From Apostichopus japonicus (taxonomy: Eukaryota; Echinodermata; Holothuroidea; Aspidochirotida; Stichopodidae), in assembly GCF_037975245.1 (NCBI RefSeq), contig NC_092564.1, positions 28,194,984 to 28,258,983 on the forward strand: a DNA stretch of 64,000 nt, read 5' to 3'. Positions 1 to 11,220 of the stretch are shown here, one piece after another. Every line of letters starts with the position of its first letter. Positions within the stretch are counted from its first letter, which is position 1. The notes below the pieces were generated by a model. It searched no databases. It saw nothing but the letters and a program-made list of their open reading frames with translations, and was not told where the DNA came from. Both the position numbers and the translations under genes were made by a program.

Positions 1-101
1 GCCCATCAAAATCTGTCCCTTTAGGGCACTTTCTTTGAAACGGATATCGCCATCTACTGTAGCTGTGCGCAAGAACTCAGGCTCTCCTTGACTTCTACAA
101 G
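1..101 (-). CDS. Partial coding-looking exon at the window edge, unknown protein
   Basis: The minus strand is open from an acceptor (TTTTCTGATGTAG|CT) to the window edge, 33 codons. It includes RSQGEPEFLRTATVDGDIRF and continues FKESALKGQILMG. The acceptor is phase 1. The upstream pyrimidine tract is modest (CGTCTTTTCTGATGTAG). The peptide has a realistic composition and the orientation matches the exons at 1405-10056, so it is probably a downstream exon of the same gene. At least one further exon would be needed to reconcile phases. The true right border could also be nine bases further in, at CTTGTAG. Confidence 0.45.
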
Positions 102-201
102 CTACATCAGAAAAGACGTTTTTCTTTTTTTTCCCTTTTTTTTCATTCTTCATTGGTTTTTTTGGTTTTTGGCCAAAGGATATGAAACGTGACTACAAAG
201 A

Positions 202-681
202 TTAATGTTGCATGATAATTGGTTTTGTTGGTTCCAATCTTTGCCATGTAATGACATCACTTGTTGCCCAGGCTGCAGAAACCATGACAGCCATTTCTGA
301 AATTACCACTGGAGCGTCATTTCATGCATCACTGAAGTTTTTGCTTCTCCTCAAACAAACCAAAAGACAAAAACGAGAGAGAGAGAGAAGAAGTGTTCCC
401 CCATTTTGGAGCAATCTTAAAAAGTTCCATTTACGTCTGAATTAACCTAGTTGATCAAGGACCGACACTGATTGTACACGATGAATACAGCCCATGCGCA
501 GCGATGATTTACAGTTAAACGAAACCCAGCAAAGATATACAACTCAGATGATGCTTAATGCCAGATCATCCCTACTGATAAAGGGATGCTGGAGTACTGT
601 ATGTATAGAAGTAAATTGCACAAGCTCAGAATCAAGTAGACACATTTCACAGTCTTCTAACAAATCTCTAAATTGAACAGT
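202..681 (-). other. Two short minus-strand open stretches, possible exons
   Basis: Between the edge exon and the exon at 1405-1575, two minus-strand stretches look coding. At 202-321, 39 codons include SEMAVMVSAAWATSDVITWQ, downstream of a CT-rich tract and possible acceptors CCAG|TG and TTCAG|AA. At 544-681, 45 codons include LLEDCEMCLLDSELVQFTSI, with an acceptor-like CAATTTAG inside. Both end at stop codons, so a donor inside each would be needed (for example ATCA|GTAGGG in the second). Phases do not chain simply. Treat these as candidates only. Confidence 0.25.
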
Positions 682-907
682 TCATAGTTGATGGTAGTGT
701 ACAGTATATTACTGAATTGCAAAATCCTGATCCAGAAATATCTATATAAAACTATATATAGTTACAAATGTTAAATATGTGATGTGCAGGTCTTTAGTAT
801 CAACTCACAAGGTATACAACCAAACAAATCCTTAAAAGTCAAATGTTGGTCACTAACATTTCAATATCGACAACCACTCATGGCCAACCCTTAAATACAT
901 TTACCAA

Positions 908-1370
908 GTTGTCAAATATCAACCAATGTAGCTGGGTTGAACAGCAGTGAAATGATCAGGGTTGTCAAATACTAATACAGCTGGGGTTGAACAGCAGTGA
1001 AATGAACAGGGTTGTCAAATATTAATACAGCTGGGGTTGAACAGCAGTGAAATGAACAGGGTTGTTAAATACCAACAGCTGGGGTTGAAACAGCAGTGAA
1101 ATGAACAGGGTTGTCAAATACCAACTAATCTAGCTGGCGTTGAACAGCAGTGAAATGAACAGGGTTGTCAAATACTAATACAGCTGGGGTTGAACAGCAG
1201 TGAAATGAACAGGGTTGTCAAATACCAACTAATACAGCTGGGGTTGAACAGCAGTGAAATGAACAGGGTTGTTAAATACCAACTAATCTAGCTGGGATTG
1301 AATAGCAGGTAATCATGTGTCAACATCTACCAAATGAAACAGCTAGGGTTGAACAGCAGTGATAATGGGT
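908..1370. repeat. Minisatellite, 50/54-bp unit
   Basis: Eight to nine copies of a unit containing GTTGTCAAATAC, CAGCTGGGGTTGAACAGCAG and TGAAATGAACAGG. Copy starts at about 908, 961, 1011, 1061, 1110, 1164, 1214 and 1268 show spacings near 50 with some of 53-54 (an inserted CAAC). The last copies (after 1300) are diverged. It lies just left of the predicted exon at 1405-1575. Confidence 0.95.
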
Positions 1371-1404
1371 CAACAACAAAAATGATATTTTCTGTCAGTT
1401 TTAC

Positions 1405-1575
1405 CACTGTTCATGAGGTACTCCTTCGATAGATTCTAGCAAAACCTCTGTCTCAAGAAACTTATCTTTATCACCTGGATTTAACCTTTTCATTTTCATA
1501 TTACAAACTATTAAAACAAATTTGTAGCCATTTTTCTTAAACCAGTTATTTATCATATAAATGTTTGAATATGCT
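1405..1575 (-). CDS. Predicted internal exon (171 bp), unknown protein
   Basis: On the minus strand a long pyrimidine tract ending TTTTTTTGTTACAG is followed by a 57-codon open stretch that includes YMINNWFKKNGYKFVLIV and, near its end, DKFLETEVLLESIEGVPHEQ. It finishes at the donor CAGTG|GTAAAA. The exon starts and ends in phase 2, and its start matches the donor phase of the exon at 1866-1908 across a 290-bp intron. The alternation of aromatic/aliphatic and charged residues looks like a folded soluble domain, but I do not recognise the family. The next exon must begin with a base other than A, because TG plus A would give a stop; I could not place it with confidence. Confidence 0.6.
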
Positions 1576-1865
1576 CTGTAACAAAAAAAGAAAGAAAGAT
1601 TCTTGATGCTTGAATTGGTGAGCTTCTGATTTGACCTAGAGCAATTGATAGGTGATGGTAAATTAAACTTTGGCAAAAATCAATAGTTGAATATCTTCAG
1701 GCTGTATACCAAGGAGGCATTGATTATGCACCTTCATATCCATACGTTGCATTTTGTCAACAGGTGACGAAACTATATTGCCTCTCCTCCCCTTGTATCA
1801 TTGCTGTGGCTCTTTGCGATGTGTTTCCGTAAACAGGCCTTTCAGATTGTAAAACAAGCTCTTAC

Positions 1866-1908
1866 CTTAAGGCGGTCGGGGATGAACACGTACGGAGAGA
1901 CGAGTCAA
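1866..1908 (-). CDS. Predicted short internal exon (43 bp), unknown protein
   Basis: The minus strand has an excellent donor (CTTAAG|GTAAGAGC). A frame encoding DSSLRTCSSPTAL stays open back to an acceptor at CAGTTAG|TT. With that acceptor the exon takes up the one-base overhang of the exon at 9918-10056, giving a Val codon, and leaves a two-base overhang that fits the next exon at 1405-1575, giving an Arg codon. An alternative acceptor six bases upstream (TAGCAG) is also in an open frame but does not fit the upstream phase. The exon is small, so the evidence is mainly splice signals and phase. Confidence 0.45.
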
Positions 1909-2810
1909 CTAACTGCTAGTCAAGGGTTAACCTGCAGCTGAATGATATGGGTCTAGTATACAGCGGTATTTTTTGCCTCCACTCCAAAAGAAAACTTTCA
2001 ATGTGGCGAAGAGAACTTATCGGTGTTTTCGAAAAATTCAAAGAATACTGAACACACATCAAAATTCTGTTTGTTCTCAGATAAAGCAAAGGAGAGGAGT
2101 GGAGTACCAGCTGCCCTTGAAATTAATCAATATTAAAGAGCCTATATCTACAAGTAGAAGTCATTGAATCATACCGAGCCATGAGACCTCAACATCCCTT
2201 AATGTATCTGTAACATTCTCAAACATTATAGAATCTTTTCAATTTTAAAGCCAAAAAAAGGAGTCGATGAGGTCCATGCGTGACAACAAATTATTGCACA
2301 ATGCACTCATTTATCCCGCAAAATCAAAGAAATTTTAATGTAACACCTATCTTAAGACAGCAAATCTTTCACATTGTTTAATTTGAAAACCCTATCTCAA
2401 TATGTTGTCCCTAAACTCAAGATGTTGATTGTAACTTATTTTAACCGGTGAAACCGTTCCTTTATTCCATGTAGGGAAGTGAATGAAAAAACATGGTCTG
2501 TGGTGCAATCATACCAGATATTCCTCAAATTCATGGTTCATCCTATTTATTATTGTTGGTGTTGAGTTTATTCTTTTAAATGTCATCAATTTGGAATGTA
2601 ATTATAGCTAATTTTAGCTGGCAAACATCTATATTCTGCATTTAGAATTGTCTCAAAAATATGGAACTTTTTATTTATATAGAACAAAAAGTTTCAAATA
2701 TCATATTCACCAAGAAAAAATCAAACTGTTTAACATCAGTTTAATTGCCAAACTGACATCATTCCCATCTTCTGTTGCCAGATGCCTTCATATAAATGCA
2801 ATATGCAGCT

Positions 2811-2964
2811 GTAGAGATATCAATTGAGTAGAGATATCAATTGAGTAGAGATATCAATTGAGTAGAGATATCAATTGAGTAGAGATATCAATTGAGTAGA
2901 GATATCAATTGAGCAGAGATATCAATTGAATAGAGATATCAATTGAGTAGAGATATCAATTGAG
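2811..2964. repeat. Minisatellite, 17-bp unit
   Basis: Nine near-identical copies of GTAGAGATATCAATTGA, with only single substitutions in two units. Each unit contains the palindromes GATATC and CAATTG. The low divergence indicates recent expansion. Confidence 0.97.
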
Positions 2965-5900
2965 TGATACACACAGTATTCCTGCAGTTTTCATCGTCGG
3001 CCGATGCCATCGATTATCCGACCCGCCAAACTAGTAGCCGAGAAACCTAAACTGTGGAACAGAATGTATTACTTCGGCAGACCTAATTACGCAGATCAAC
3101 TGATCATACCAAACACATACAAATAGATTATTCTGCTTTTTAGAGATTTTCCCCCCGAAGACTAAAAAACCAAGGATATGTAAATGTCAGAGGAAGAACT
3201 GAAACATTGCAGGCTTCACCAAATGTGGTAATTGAATCTCAACATAAGCTGTGAATGACACTCCATTCAAAAATTCTCGGCATCATTTGGCGTTTGAACT
3301 TCTTGTATCAGATTTGGTATTCACGCTAATTGAAAGAAAGGGAATGAGCGTTGATTTTCAAACAGCAAATTAAGACCTGCAGATGTAAATTTGGCAGGTG
3401 GGGATGTATTCTTGAGATATATGTACAAACACCTCAGAGATTCCAGCACAGATCGTTTTCCTTTTCTTATGAGTCGGCTTCACTTTTCCGGTTCTTACAT
3501 GCGTAAAAAACAGTTGAATGTGTTTAAATATGCGTGAAAAAGTTTAATGTGTTTAAATAGGTGTGAACAGTTTAATGTGTTAGGTACACATTTGTGACCT
3601 CTTTTTTTAAATTCCCTATCTCATACATATAGGTTTACATTTTGTACATATAGGTTTGATGGGCTGTACATATCATTGTTGCAGATGATATTACTTTTTC
3701 TTTTTAAAGATGAATAGGATAAGTCTGCCACATATTTCCTTCTTTTTTTTATGCATCAAAAATTTAATGGATTATAGTATAAAAGATTTGAATATATTTG
3801 AAAAAAATGTTGCATTTGGTATTCTTGTTCATGTTATGAGTCGGCTGAGCTCTTTCTCTCTATATGCACAAATAACAGAGCAAACTATTACATTAAAGAG
3901 AGAAGAAAAACTGAGAAGGAATTAAATCTAATAAGTACTTGTAATGTACTTATCATGTGATTGTGTAAGTGAGTCCGAAGTGTTCAGAATCTCTTCACTA
4001 GCTCATATCAAACAAATATCAATATGTTGGTTCTGGACAAACAAATTCTCATCAGCACGCAAATAATATCAAATGGAAAGGAGTATTACGACATAAACGT
4101 ACAAATAGTCGATCAATGCAAACAAAATCTATCCAAAGCCTTCACCCAGTCATATATAGAATACGCCCATGGGTCAATGTGCAAACAGTCACTGTATTAA
4201 TACTGAGCTGTAGTACTTCCACACGATTCACATGATACTACCTCCTACTGTGTGGGTTCAACTAGAGTGTTATTGATACAGTTTCCATAGTGGCTCTGCT
4301 CAAGTTACTGAATTCACATCATCTGATCAGATGCAAAGAAACATCTTCAGTAGATGAACCAACATAGAATTATCAGAAGCAACTCAAGTCATAGTAGTTA
4401 AAGGAATATTAGAAATATCTGATTTAATAAGAGATATACATATTACAGATCTGGCCTATCGGTCCAATGCTCAAATCTATTAACTAAATTGTTTCATCAT
4501 ACAGTGTATGGGATAGACGACGTTTCACTTTATTCAGTTTAGAAGGGAATAAGTGCATTACACAGTAATCTCTGATCAAATCATACTTAAGCTACAGTGT
4601 ATATGCACCAACAGCCGCTGTTTGTTTCTCTAATTTAAATCCGAAATGATTATATAACCTTGGGATGATGATTCGACTGTATAATTGAATATGTACTTTT
4701 ATATTGGCAAGGATGGATACGATGAAGTGTACTTCACTGCAATTAACAGTGTTATCAAGTATGGAAGGTCCTTATTTGTGTCGGTGATCAACAACGAATA
4801 ATTAGCAAAGAGAGGTTTGATGAGCTGTACACATCTATAGGACTTCACAAATTGTTGCACATTTTATACAGTTATTGAAATGATATTGGCCAAATTCAAG
4901 AGTTTATCATCTCAGTAACAGAACAAGCTTGATATAGTGAAGGAGGAAGTTGGACCATGGATGCAATATGTTTTCTTTAAATACTTGGTCTATGATTATA
5001 GCTAAATATTTTCTAATCTTAGACCTGGTTTAATACCTTCCAGTGAATTCTTGGTTGTGAACAAATGCAGGCTGCAGTTCATTCCTTGTTTGCTTTCTTT
5101 TCTCTCTTTCTCTCCCTTGCGCCTTGAGCACCCTTCGGGGTGGATATTGTAAATCACCATTATTATTATAATTATTTTTATTATATTTTTGTAGAAGTTT
5201 GTGGCAAGAGGTTGGGCATTTGTGAAAAGACCAACTCTTTATGATATTTATAAATCAGGCATTGTTTTTTTTTTAATTAATATTAAATTATTATGTTATA
5301 TTAATTAATATTAAGTATTAATATTAAGTATTAATATTAAATTGATGGAATACATATTAAAGTGATGACAGGGTATGGATATATGACATACATTTAAGAT
5401 GCAATAGGTTGAAAAGACCTTTGAAATTTTTTTAAATATAAGTCATTTTCTTCTTTATATGAACTTTGCACATACACGGCTGGTTTACCATGCATGTTAT
5501 TTTCTACGGATAAATGAAGCCATGACAAACTGAAATTCAATCCATTTTCTGCTCCACTGCAAAATCATATCTAGGACAATACTAGAAGATGGATGGAGAC
5601 TCATTAGTGCAGGTTAATTTCCTTTTATTTTAGAACCATTTTAACTAACATTTATTTTGTTGCCTTGGTGATAAGGATCCGTTTGACGTTTTTGTTAATT
5701 GTCTCCTAATTTCTGACTTTTTCAGGATATTAAAAATAGCAAATTTCCCATTAAGGTTAAAGCAGTTAAAGTACTTAAAGTAGGTATGGAATGGGAAAAT
5801 ACTCCTTTCTGTTATTATTAACAAAAGTGAAAAACACAGTTGCCATAAAATCAAATCAGGAAGTTACCCTTTTGTGTCATAAGAAATATGATTAATCTTT

Positions 5901-6221
5901 AATAGATGGAAGTCCATTTAAATACTTGACGAAAAAGAATGCAAATACCTTAATGCAATTACAAACTTCTGCATCAAAGGCAAGGACACCCACTCATCAT
6001 CCCTATACATTACATGATAGGGATGCTTTGGGGAAGGACGATTCTCTCAAACAGCTAAGAATAATTCTATTTTTATAGTGTCAAGACGGAACTACTGTAC
6101 TCTACCAAGAAAGAATAATTGAATATTTTTCTTTTATCTTACTTCCTCCTCGATAGATACAGATTTTGATCAAATACAAATTGCCTCCTCTTTCTATGTT
6201 ATATTGCGCATACAATATTTT
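2965..6221. other. AT-rich intron/intergenic DNA, no gene seen
   Basis: It lies inside intron 1 of the predicted minus-strand gene. It contains AT-rich unique sequence, a TTAATATTAAG-type short repeat near 5270-5342, and a possible retroelement 3' end near 5095-5190 (listed separately). No exon with paired splice signals was recognised. Confidence 0.5.
5095..5190 (+). mobile_element. Possible 3' end of a LINE or SINE with ATT-rich tail
   Basis: The stretch GCGCCTTGAGCACCCTTCGG, then GGTGGATATTGTAAATCACC, is followed by ATTATTATTATAATTATTTT. A GCGCCTTGAGCA...GTGGATATTG block leading into (ATT)n is a common 3'-end layout of invertebrate LINEs and of SINEs that share their tails. No coding part is present. 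This is family recognition from memory of layout, not an alignment. Confidence 0.4.
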
Positions 6222-7012
6222 AACTGGGTAGGGTTATGCTGGAACTACCAGGCAGCTCAGAACTATAGCTTTACATGGGTAAAAACTACCAGGCAGCTTA
6301 GAACTATAGCTTAATTTTCATGGGTAAGAACTACCAGGTTGCTCAGAACTATAACTTTACATCCAGGGGTAAGAACTACCAGGCAGCTTAGAACTATAAC
6401 TTCACATGGGTAAGAACTACCAGGCAGCTCAGAACTATAGCTTTACATGGGTAAGAACTACCAGGCAGCTCAGAACTATAACTTTACATGGGTGAGAACT
6501 ACCAGGCAGCTCAGAACTATAGCTTTACATGGGTAAAAACTACCAGGCAGCTCAGAACTATAACTTGACATGGGTAAGAACTACCAGGCAGCTCAGAACT
6601 ATAACTTTAAATGGGTAAGAACTACCAGGCAGCTCAGAACTATAACTTTACATGGGTAAGAAATACCAGACAGCTCAGAACTATAACTTTACATCCAGGG
6701 GTAAGAACTACCAGGCAGCTTAGAACTATAACTTTACATGGGTAAGAACTACCAGGCAGCTCAGAACTATAGCTTTACATGGGTAAAAACTACCAGGCAG
6801 CTCAGAACTATAACTTGACATGGGTAAGAACTACCAGGCAGCTCAGAACTATAACTTTAAATGGGTAAGAACTACCAGGCAGCTCAGAACTATAACTTTA
6901 CATGGGTAAGAACTACCAGGCAGCTCAGAACTATAACTTTACATGGGTAAGAACTACCAGGCAGCTCAGAACTATAGCTTTACATGGGAAAGAACTACCA
7001 GGCAGCTCTGAG
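6222..7012. repeat. Minisatellite, 41-bp unit with nested duplications
   Basis: About 19 copies of a 41-bp unit containing GAACTACCAGGCAGCTCAGA, ACTATAACTTTACATGGGTA. Variant units recur as blocks: the ACATCCAGGGG variant appears near 6360 and again 332 bases later, and the TTGACATGGG plus TTAAATGGG pair recurs 250 bases apart. This shows growth by multi-unit duplication. Open frames across it are by-products of the repeat. Confidence 0.97.
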
Positions 7013-7855
7013 CAGACTAGTAGTTCTTATGTCACATACGTCAGATATAAACTGACTGAGAAAATTATTTCCATGAAATCTGGTCCTTTTTGTTTTCTTG
7101 CTTGTAGGGAGGTTGGGGACAAGTATTAATGCATCCTTGCCATACACATAAAGGTTTCATATTTCTTTCTTTTTTCATTTTGATTTTGAACCAATGTACA
7201 GTAAAGCATGATAACTTTTAACGAGCAGTAATTTTCTTGCTGATAATTAATGACATGGCAATCCATCTTAATATTAATTTCACATGTGTGAGTGATGCTG
7301 CTGATATTTTGAATCAGATGAATAACATGTTACATGAATTTGTCTTATCTAAACTAAAGGTCATATATCTGCTCTGCACCAATAGGAAACAACTTTGATC
7401 TCAGTGAGTACTATCAACGGAAGAAGTATTATCCCACAAGGATCATCATGGTATGCTGCTATCAATATACTACACCCACCCACGCATACACATTTAACTC
7501 AGGCTGTTGTTACATTGTGAGTTTATCTGAAGATAAACAAGTCCAGGATATGCATGGCTTGTACATGGAAGACAAACGATGATCGCACTTCCCAGGAGCT
7601 ACAGAATTATTGCATTCCTAATTGTAGGACTATATGATGACATTGCTCCATAACCGGCCACCAATTTAGCTGATGTGACCTTTACATCAGTGTTATGTAT
7701 ACAGCTGACAGATCAAACCAATAAATAAATAGCACTAATAAGGGGGATAATTCTGTAGTTAAAAATAACATTTGCTTTGACCAAATTAAGATTTATCAAC
7801 ATAAATAATATTTAGTCTTTTATTTAGGCAACATTACTGTTTGACATACAGTCTA
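7013..7855. other. Unique AT-rich DNA, nothing recognised
   Basis: It lies between two minisatellites inside the predicted intron 1. No splice-bounded open frame or repeat was recognised. Confidence 0.45.
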
Positions 7856-8122
7856 TATATTTAGTCCCTGATCCCTATATATAGTCCCTGATCCCTATAT
7901 ATAGTCACTAATCCCTATATATAGTTCCTAATCCCTATATAGTCCCTAATCCCTATATATAGTCACTAATCCCTATATATAGTCCCTGATCCCTATATAT
8001 AGTCACTAATCCCTATATATAGTTCCTAATCCCTATATAGTCCCTAATCCCTATATAGTCACTAATCCCTATATATAGTTCCTAATCCCTATATATAGTC
8101 CCTAATCCCTATACATAATCCC
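7856..8122. repeat. Minisatellite, about 20-bp unit (TATATATAGTCCCTAATCCC)
   Basis: About 13 copies of a unit mixing ATCCCTATATATAGT with CCCTA/CCCTGA, CACTA or TCCTA variants. Some units lack one TATA step and so are 16-18 bp long. The order of variants (C, CA, TC) repeats, suggesting block duplication. Confidence 0.95.
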
Positions 8123-8280
8123 TTGGCAAGGAAGTCAAATCCATCAAAACTTTCACAGGTGGCTATAGTTCAAACTAAAAAAATTGATACAATATCTTAC
8201 TTCAAAATAAAACAAAGCTGTTAGCAAACTGCTTATTCACTATTAAAGAGCCTGTGTAATAGAGAATGTGTAAAAGAAAG

Positions 8281-8325
8281 TTAGCCTAACGTTTCGATCC
8301 TAGCAGGATCTTCTTCAGAGGCTAA
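8281..8325 (-). ncRNA. Hammerhead-ribozyme-like motif (Penelope-like element type)
   Basis: Read on the minus strand: a CTGAAGA box (fits CUGANGA), then a hairpin GATCCT/AGGATC with a three-base loop (stem II), then GAAAC, then the self-complementary AACGTT ending GTTA, and outer arms TTAGCC/GGCTAA that pair as stem I. One unpaired U lies before the CUGANGA box. Type I hammerheads with very short, palindromic stem III are known from Penelope-like retroelements and from satellite or retrozyme repeats. Activity is inferred only; the extra U may weaken it. No Penelope protein is present next to it. Confidence 0.5.
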
Positions 8326-9917
8326 ATGACAAGTGTCATAGTCTCTTTGTTGCTTGTAAGGTCAAGCCTTTAAGTCGAGAATATTGACGATATGAAATCG
8401 TGTCTGGACATCAGTTTGACCTGGATGTAAATACATTAATGGGTGCAGTGATCATGACATCATCACTAAAATTTTGGAACCCATAAATATGTAATCTTAA
8501 GTCTTTTTTGGCCGTTGGTTTGTTTTTCTTTCTTGAATTTCACTATAAATATATCTCACCGACAATAGGACAGAAATAGTCAGTACATATATACAAATCC
8601 CACAATACTAAATGTGTTTAAAGTTGTTCATACGATATTTCCCTACAACCTTTAAATCTGTTATCTACTTTTATGATGGTTTTGGTTTGTAGCTTTTGTA
8701 AATGTCACTATAGGACAGAAATAATCAACTATTATAAAGTACAACCATGGAAAAGATGCATTCATGTAGCAACCTATCAAATAAATGAAAGGCGACCCAT
8801 GATCCCTCATTCCCACCCTCCCCCACCCCACCCACCCCATCCACGATCTCCATCTCTCTCCACTTCCCACATCAACACATCCTCCCAAACCTCCCTCCTT
8901 GGGCCCACCAACAACTCTCTATGACTTAATTCATAGCAAACTTACTTTCCTACCCTTTATAAATGCTTCTCATAATCTGACATGAAGGAAATATAAACTT
9001 TAAATGAAGACTATTTATTAAGCTAAATTCCAAAGGGTACACTGAAACAGGCAGACATGCCAAGGTTTTATGATACAATAAATTAAACTGATTCACACTT
9101 TAACCAATTACAGAGTTAACTCTGTGTAGTAGTATGCAGTAGCCTATCATACAAGTGAATGAGGAGGCGATAGATCAATGCGCGCCGTGCACTTTCAGAC
9201 CCGTTAATACTTCATTAAGATAACAGACTGGCAATCAATAACCGATTATTTATCCCTGTCAACTAGCTGGTGTGCCAGTGTACAGCAATAACTAGCTTCA
9301 AGACATTAAAAATCCATCAGATATGCCAATAAGTATTGACTGTTAATACAGCATTTCTTGATTACCATTTGAAATACCGCTCTACGACAAATTTATCAAA
9401 ACAAGCGAGTAGTGTGTAAAATATGGTTGTAATTGACCATTAACTATAACAAGGACACATATCCTGCTAGATTTTCTTTTTTATCTAATCAAAACTAATT
9501 AGCTGGCAGGTAAATAACGATCTCCATTCGATTTAAATTGAAATTTCATTGACCACACACTGTTCCATGTTAGTTCAAATCACAGGCAAAATGCAAACCG
9601 GACATTTTTTCAAAGACTCTTTCCATTTTTTCGTCATTACTTATAATGAAAGGAAATGAAACTCATCTAGTCTAGCTATATTGTTATGGGGTCTTAACTC
9701 TTAAACCTTTACCAAAACCAATACAAACAGCTGCTTGGAATGTTTGTTACCATAGTAACTAACAAGATTAAACAACAACAGAAAACAAAACGTAACTAGA
9801 AAGATCCTTCAAAATATTTACGATTGAAATGTCAAACGGAGATCATATTAAGATCGAATCTAGCAGGCTACTTCTAAAACCTGTAAATCAACTGAGTTAG
9901 CTGTGCAGTATACTGAC
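8326..9917. other. Intron 1 remainder, no gene seen
   Basis: AT-rich sequence with a C-rich stretch (8814-8850) and a CT-rich block to 8905. No exon or transposon border was recognised. Confidence 0.45.
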
Positions 9918-10056
9918 CTACAGGAACAATATCCACAACTTCCTGTTGAGCATCGTGAGGAACTGATATCACCAAGGCTGATGTAATCGGTACAAACAGG
10001 GGCCTCAAGCCCTCCGCTATGGAAAACTTGGTATTGATCATGCACCCCGCTGCCAT
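9918..10056 (-). CDS. Predicted first coding exon, unknown protein
   Basis: On the minus strand a start codon lies in a strong context (CCAAGATGGCAG), opening MAAGCMINTKFSIAEGLRPL and ending near DAQQEVVDIVPV. The frame reaches a good donor (CCTGTAG|GTCAGT) after 139 bases, ending one base into a codon. A second in-frame Met is at codon 6. The residue mix looks like real protein, and the CpG content is higher than in the surroundings. The phase matches the acceptor of the short exon at 1866-1908. No domain, signal peptide or membrane helix is recognised. The start-context and donor evidence is direct; that this is a transcribed gene is inference. Confidence 0.6.
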
Positions 10057-11220
10057 CTTGGTTAATATTTTGGCCTTTTTACAAAAATCGGTTTCAACAG
10101 ATCCTTAAAAACTTTCCTTCAGCATTCACCACCAACCAAGCTTGTAAAGAGCTTTTTTCTCCCTCTGAACTGCACAAAAACAAATGTTATCTCCTTGTTT
10201 GTAAGAAACTTTCCCAGAGAGAGCAAAACATGCTTCAGTATCTGCCTCCCCTGAAAACTGATCAGATGTTTCCAAGTAAACACTTTCTAAAAGAGAAAAC
10301 TTACACAACAAGTGTTGTCCAAAACTATTGCAATGGTTTGGTCTCAACACATATCAGTAAATCTTCCTCAAAATACACTACGTTAAGTTAAAGAGCTGTT
10401 CCTGATTCCGTGAAAGCCCCTCCACGAATCACCGGCCGATCGATGATCTTTCATAAGAAACCAGAGAAATACTGAAGATGCTTAACGCATCAGGTTTTAA
10501 GAAGTCATGCTGTCAAAACGGCCAAACAAAACCGGCTTCAATTAATGAGGGCAAGACCTTGCAACATTCATTTCTTACTGGTAACCAGAGAGCATACAAA
10601 CTTCTTCTTCGATAGCAGTCCTGCATTCCACTCCGTGTAACAAATCAAAACAGATAACACCGACACGAAAAGCAGGTCTGCCAGAGCCCTGCCATTTCCC
10701 TACACAAATCAATTGCAATAATTTTTGCCTTATTGAGAAATTGAACTTAATGTGAAAATAACCCCCAGCAATCAAATCCAAGGTTTTTTTTTTCTTTCTT
10801 TTTTCCGCTCTTCTAAGATCGCCCGCTAGAAGATCTGGAACCCTACGAGATGTGCTCCTTCGCGTAGTAATGATGGATTCGGCAGCTTCTTAGACTGATG
10901 TTGAGCTGTCACCACCGAGCAAATTGATAGTTGCCATACAAGAAAGCCCTCTACCTCCTCCAGAACGATTTGGGTCGTAAATCACGGCAAAAAGAGCAGA
11001 GGAATGTTATTTCATCTGTTAGGAGCCCCTTCCTTTTTTTTTTGTTTTTTTTTTTAGCTCTGTTATAATACAAGGATACGCATTTGAAGGTATTGTAATT
11101 GGCTATTAACACCGAACGCGTTGTTGAAATCAGTAAGAAGACGCTACTGAACACACACACGCAGTACAACAGCACGTTCAACAACAACAAAAATATGAAT
11201 GACTAATGCGTGGTGGACAT
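10057..11220 (-). promoter_or_regulatory. Presumed 5' UTR and promoter region of the minus-strand gene
   Basis: This is the 1.1 kb upstream of the predicted start codon at 10056. It has more CpG-containing stretches (for example around 10430-10450 and 10840-10870) than the surrounding AT-rich DNA and lacks tandem repeats apart from T-runs near 10780 and 11030. Two open stretches on the minus strand (10126-10350 and 10575-10781) do not look like conserved protein. No TATA box or initiator can be assigned with confidence. The call rests only on position relative to the first exon. Confidence 0.25.

Noticed and set aside
6222-7012. CRISPR-like regular repeats
   Set aside because: Units are contiguous with no unique spacers, and the context is eukaryotic. 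It is a minisatellite.
6902-7129. 75-codon frame overlapping the 41-bp minisatellite
   Set aside because: Most of the frame is tandem repeat, so its openness is a by-product of the unit.
10126-10781. Two minus-strand frames upstream of the predicted start codon
   Set aside because: They lie in the expected 5' UTR/promoter and have no clear splice sites.
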